Shown: positions 5,306 to 5,725 of the stretch, in pieces
How the letters are laid out: each line of letters starts with the position of its first letter
How positions within the stretch are numbered: position 1 is the first letter of the stretch
NCBI GenBank assembly: GCA_023415515.1
Contig: JAEZKH010000439.1
Span: 1-5,725 of the forward strand
Origin: Actinomycetes bacterium
GTDB taxonomy: Bacteria > Actinomycetota > Actinomycetes > Mycobacteriales > Mycobacteriaceae
DNA length: 5,725 nucleotides
Direction of reading: 5' to 3'
The notes under the pieces: generated by a model
Seen by the model: the letters and a program-made list of their open reading frames with translations, nothing else
Database searches by the model: none
Told to the model about the DNA's origin: nothing
Position numbers and translations under genes: made by a program

Positions 5306-5725
5306 CTAGTGGCCGCCGGTGCAGATCCCGAACACACAGATGCTCGGCCCGCCGCCGCCCCGCGAGCTCGAGCCGCCGTCACCGTAGTCACCGCGCCCGG
5401 AGCCCGAGCCGGGATAACCGCCCGAACCGGACCCGGGGTAACCGCCCGGGCCCGAGCCCGGGTAGCCACCGGAGCCCGAGCCGGGGTACCCGCCGGAGCC
5501 CGAGTCGGGATACTGCGGGTACTGCGGCGACTGCTGGGGCGGCTCGGGGTCCTGCCACGGCGGGCGCTGCGGCTGTTCACGCCACGGCGGGACCCATGCG
5601 GGCGGCTTCGGCGCGATGTAAACCGGCGGCCGCGGCGGGTAATAGGCCGGCGGGTTGTAGATCGGCGGCGAAAGCACCGGAGGAACCACTGGCGCCGCGG
5701 GCACCGGCACGGGTGCGGCGGGCAC
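5306..5725 (-). CDS. proline/tyrosine- and glycine/serine-rich protein, C-terminal part
   Basis: I do not recognise a family. The frame is open to the right edge. The codon at 5723-5725 happens to be GTG but is probably internal, so at least the N-terminus is missing. The visible 139 residues fall into three parts. Residues 1-71 are very rich in Pro with Tyr, Trp and Gln (for example YNPPAYYPPRPPVYIAPKPP, 23-42), and Trp is frequent at 44-57. Residues 72-111 are five copies of an octapeptide YPGSGSGG. The tail ends in GPSICVFGICTGGH, with Cys130 and Cys135 in a short hydrophobic patch. Such extended low-complexity regions are typical of envelope-associated or exported mycobacterial proteins, but no signal or membrane segment is visible here. 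It ends 75 bases before udgA. Pro/Gly GC-rich frames can arise by chance; the clean octapeptide periodicity and stop position favour a real gene. Confidence 0.6.
   Translation of the reverse strand: MPAAPVPVPAAPVVPPVLSPPIYNPPAYYPPRPPVYIAPKPPAWVPPWREQPQRPPWQDPEPPQQSPQYPQYPDSGSGGYPGSGSGGYPGSGPGGYPGSGSGGYPGSGSGRGDYGDGGSSSRGGGGPSICVFGICTGGH
5393..5512 (-). repeat. five tandem 24-base coding repeats (octapeptide YPGSGSGG)
   Basis: Five in-frame units of 24 bases encode YPDSGSGG, YPGSGSGG, YPGSGPGG, YPGSGSGG and YPGSGSGR. The peptide is better conserved than the DNA, since synonymous codons differ between units; this argues for selection on the protein. A perfect 7-base all-GC stem with a 4-base loop (CCCGGGC at 5445-5451, GCCCGGG at 5456-5462) falls inside the array. 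Confidence 0.9.

Noticed and set aside
5301..5320. Inverted repeat ACCGGC / GCCGGT around the stop codon of the Pro/Gly-rich gene, considered as a terminator
   Set aside because: The six-base stem has an 8-base loop and no T run, and such short GC repeats are common by chance at this base composition.

Overview
The base composition, codon use and gene content point to a mycobacterium (Mycobacterium/Mycolicibacterium) or a close high-GC actinobacterial relative. The main clues are a mycothiol-dependent isomerase family protein, a P450 that reads as CYP140, a UdgA-type UDP-glucose dehydrogenase, GTG starts and few clear Shine-Dalgarno sites. The assignment rests on recognising protein families by eye; no database search was run.

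Layout: a YibE/F-family polytopic membrane protein, cut at the left edge, runs on the + strand to 1064. Everything else is on the - strand. Read in the direction of transcription (right to left), these are: the C-terminal part of a Pro/Tyr- and Gly/Ser-rich protein cut at the right edge (stop at 5306); UDP-glucose 6-dehydrogenase (5230 to 3905); cytochrome P450 CYP140 (3864 to 2554); a VOC/glyoxalase-fold protein (2537 to 2184); a maleylpyruvate-isomerase-type mycothiol-dependent protein (2169 to 1420); and a SnoaL/NTF2-like protein (1401 to 1054). The last gene converges with the YibE/F gene, and their ends overlap by 11 bases. No intergenic stretch reaches 300 bases; the longest is 75 bases (5231-5305). 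I see no tRNA, rRNA, CRISPR array, insertion sequence or attachment site.

Function: the four genes from P450 to SnoaL are separated by only 16, 14 and 0-18 bases and look like one operon. I infer a small oxidation-and-processing cassette: the P450 activates a hydrophobic substrate, and the mycothiol-dependent protein and two small alpha/beta-fold proteins act on the product. A candidate promoter (TTGTAC, 17-base spacer, TAAGCT) lies directly before the P450, overlaps a 13-base inverted repeat that could be an operator, and would start transcription at or next to the P450 ATG, giving a leaderless message. UDP-glucose dehydrogenase supplies UDP-glucuronate for glycan synthesis. It has no obvious metabolic link to the cassette but lies just upstream with no visible terminator, so read-through is possible.
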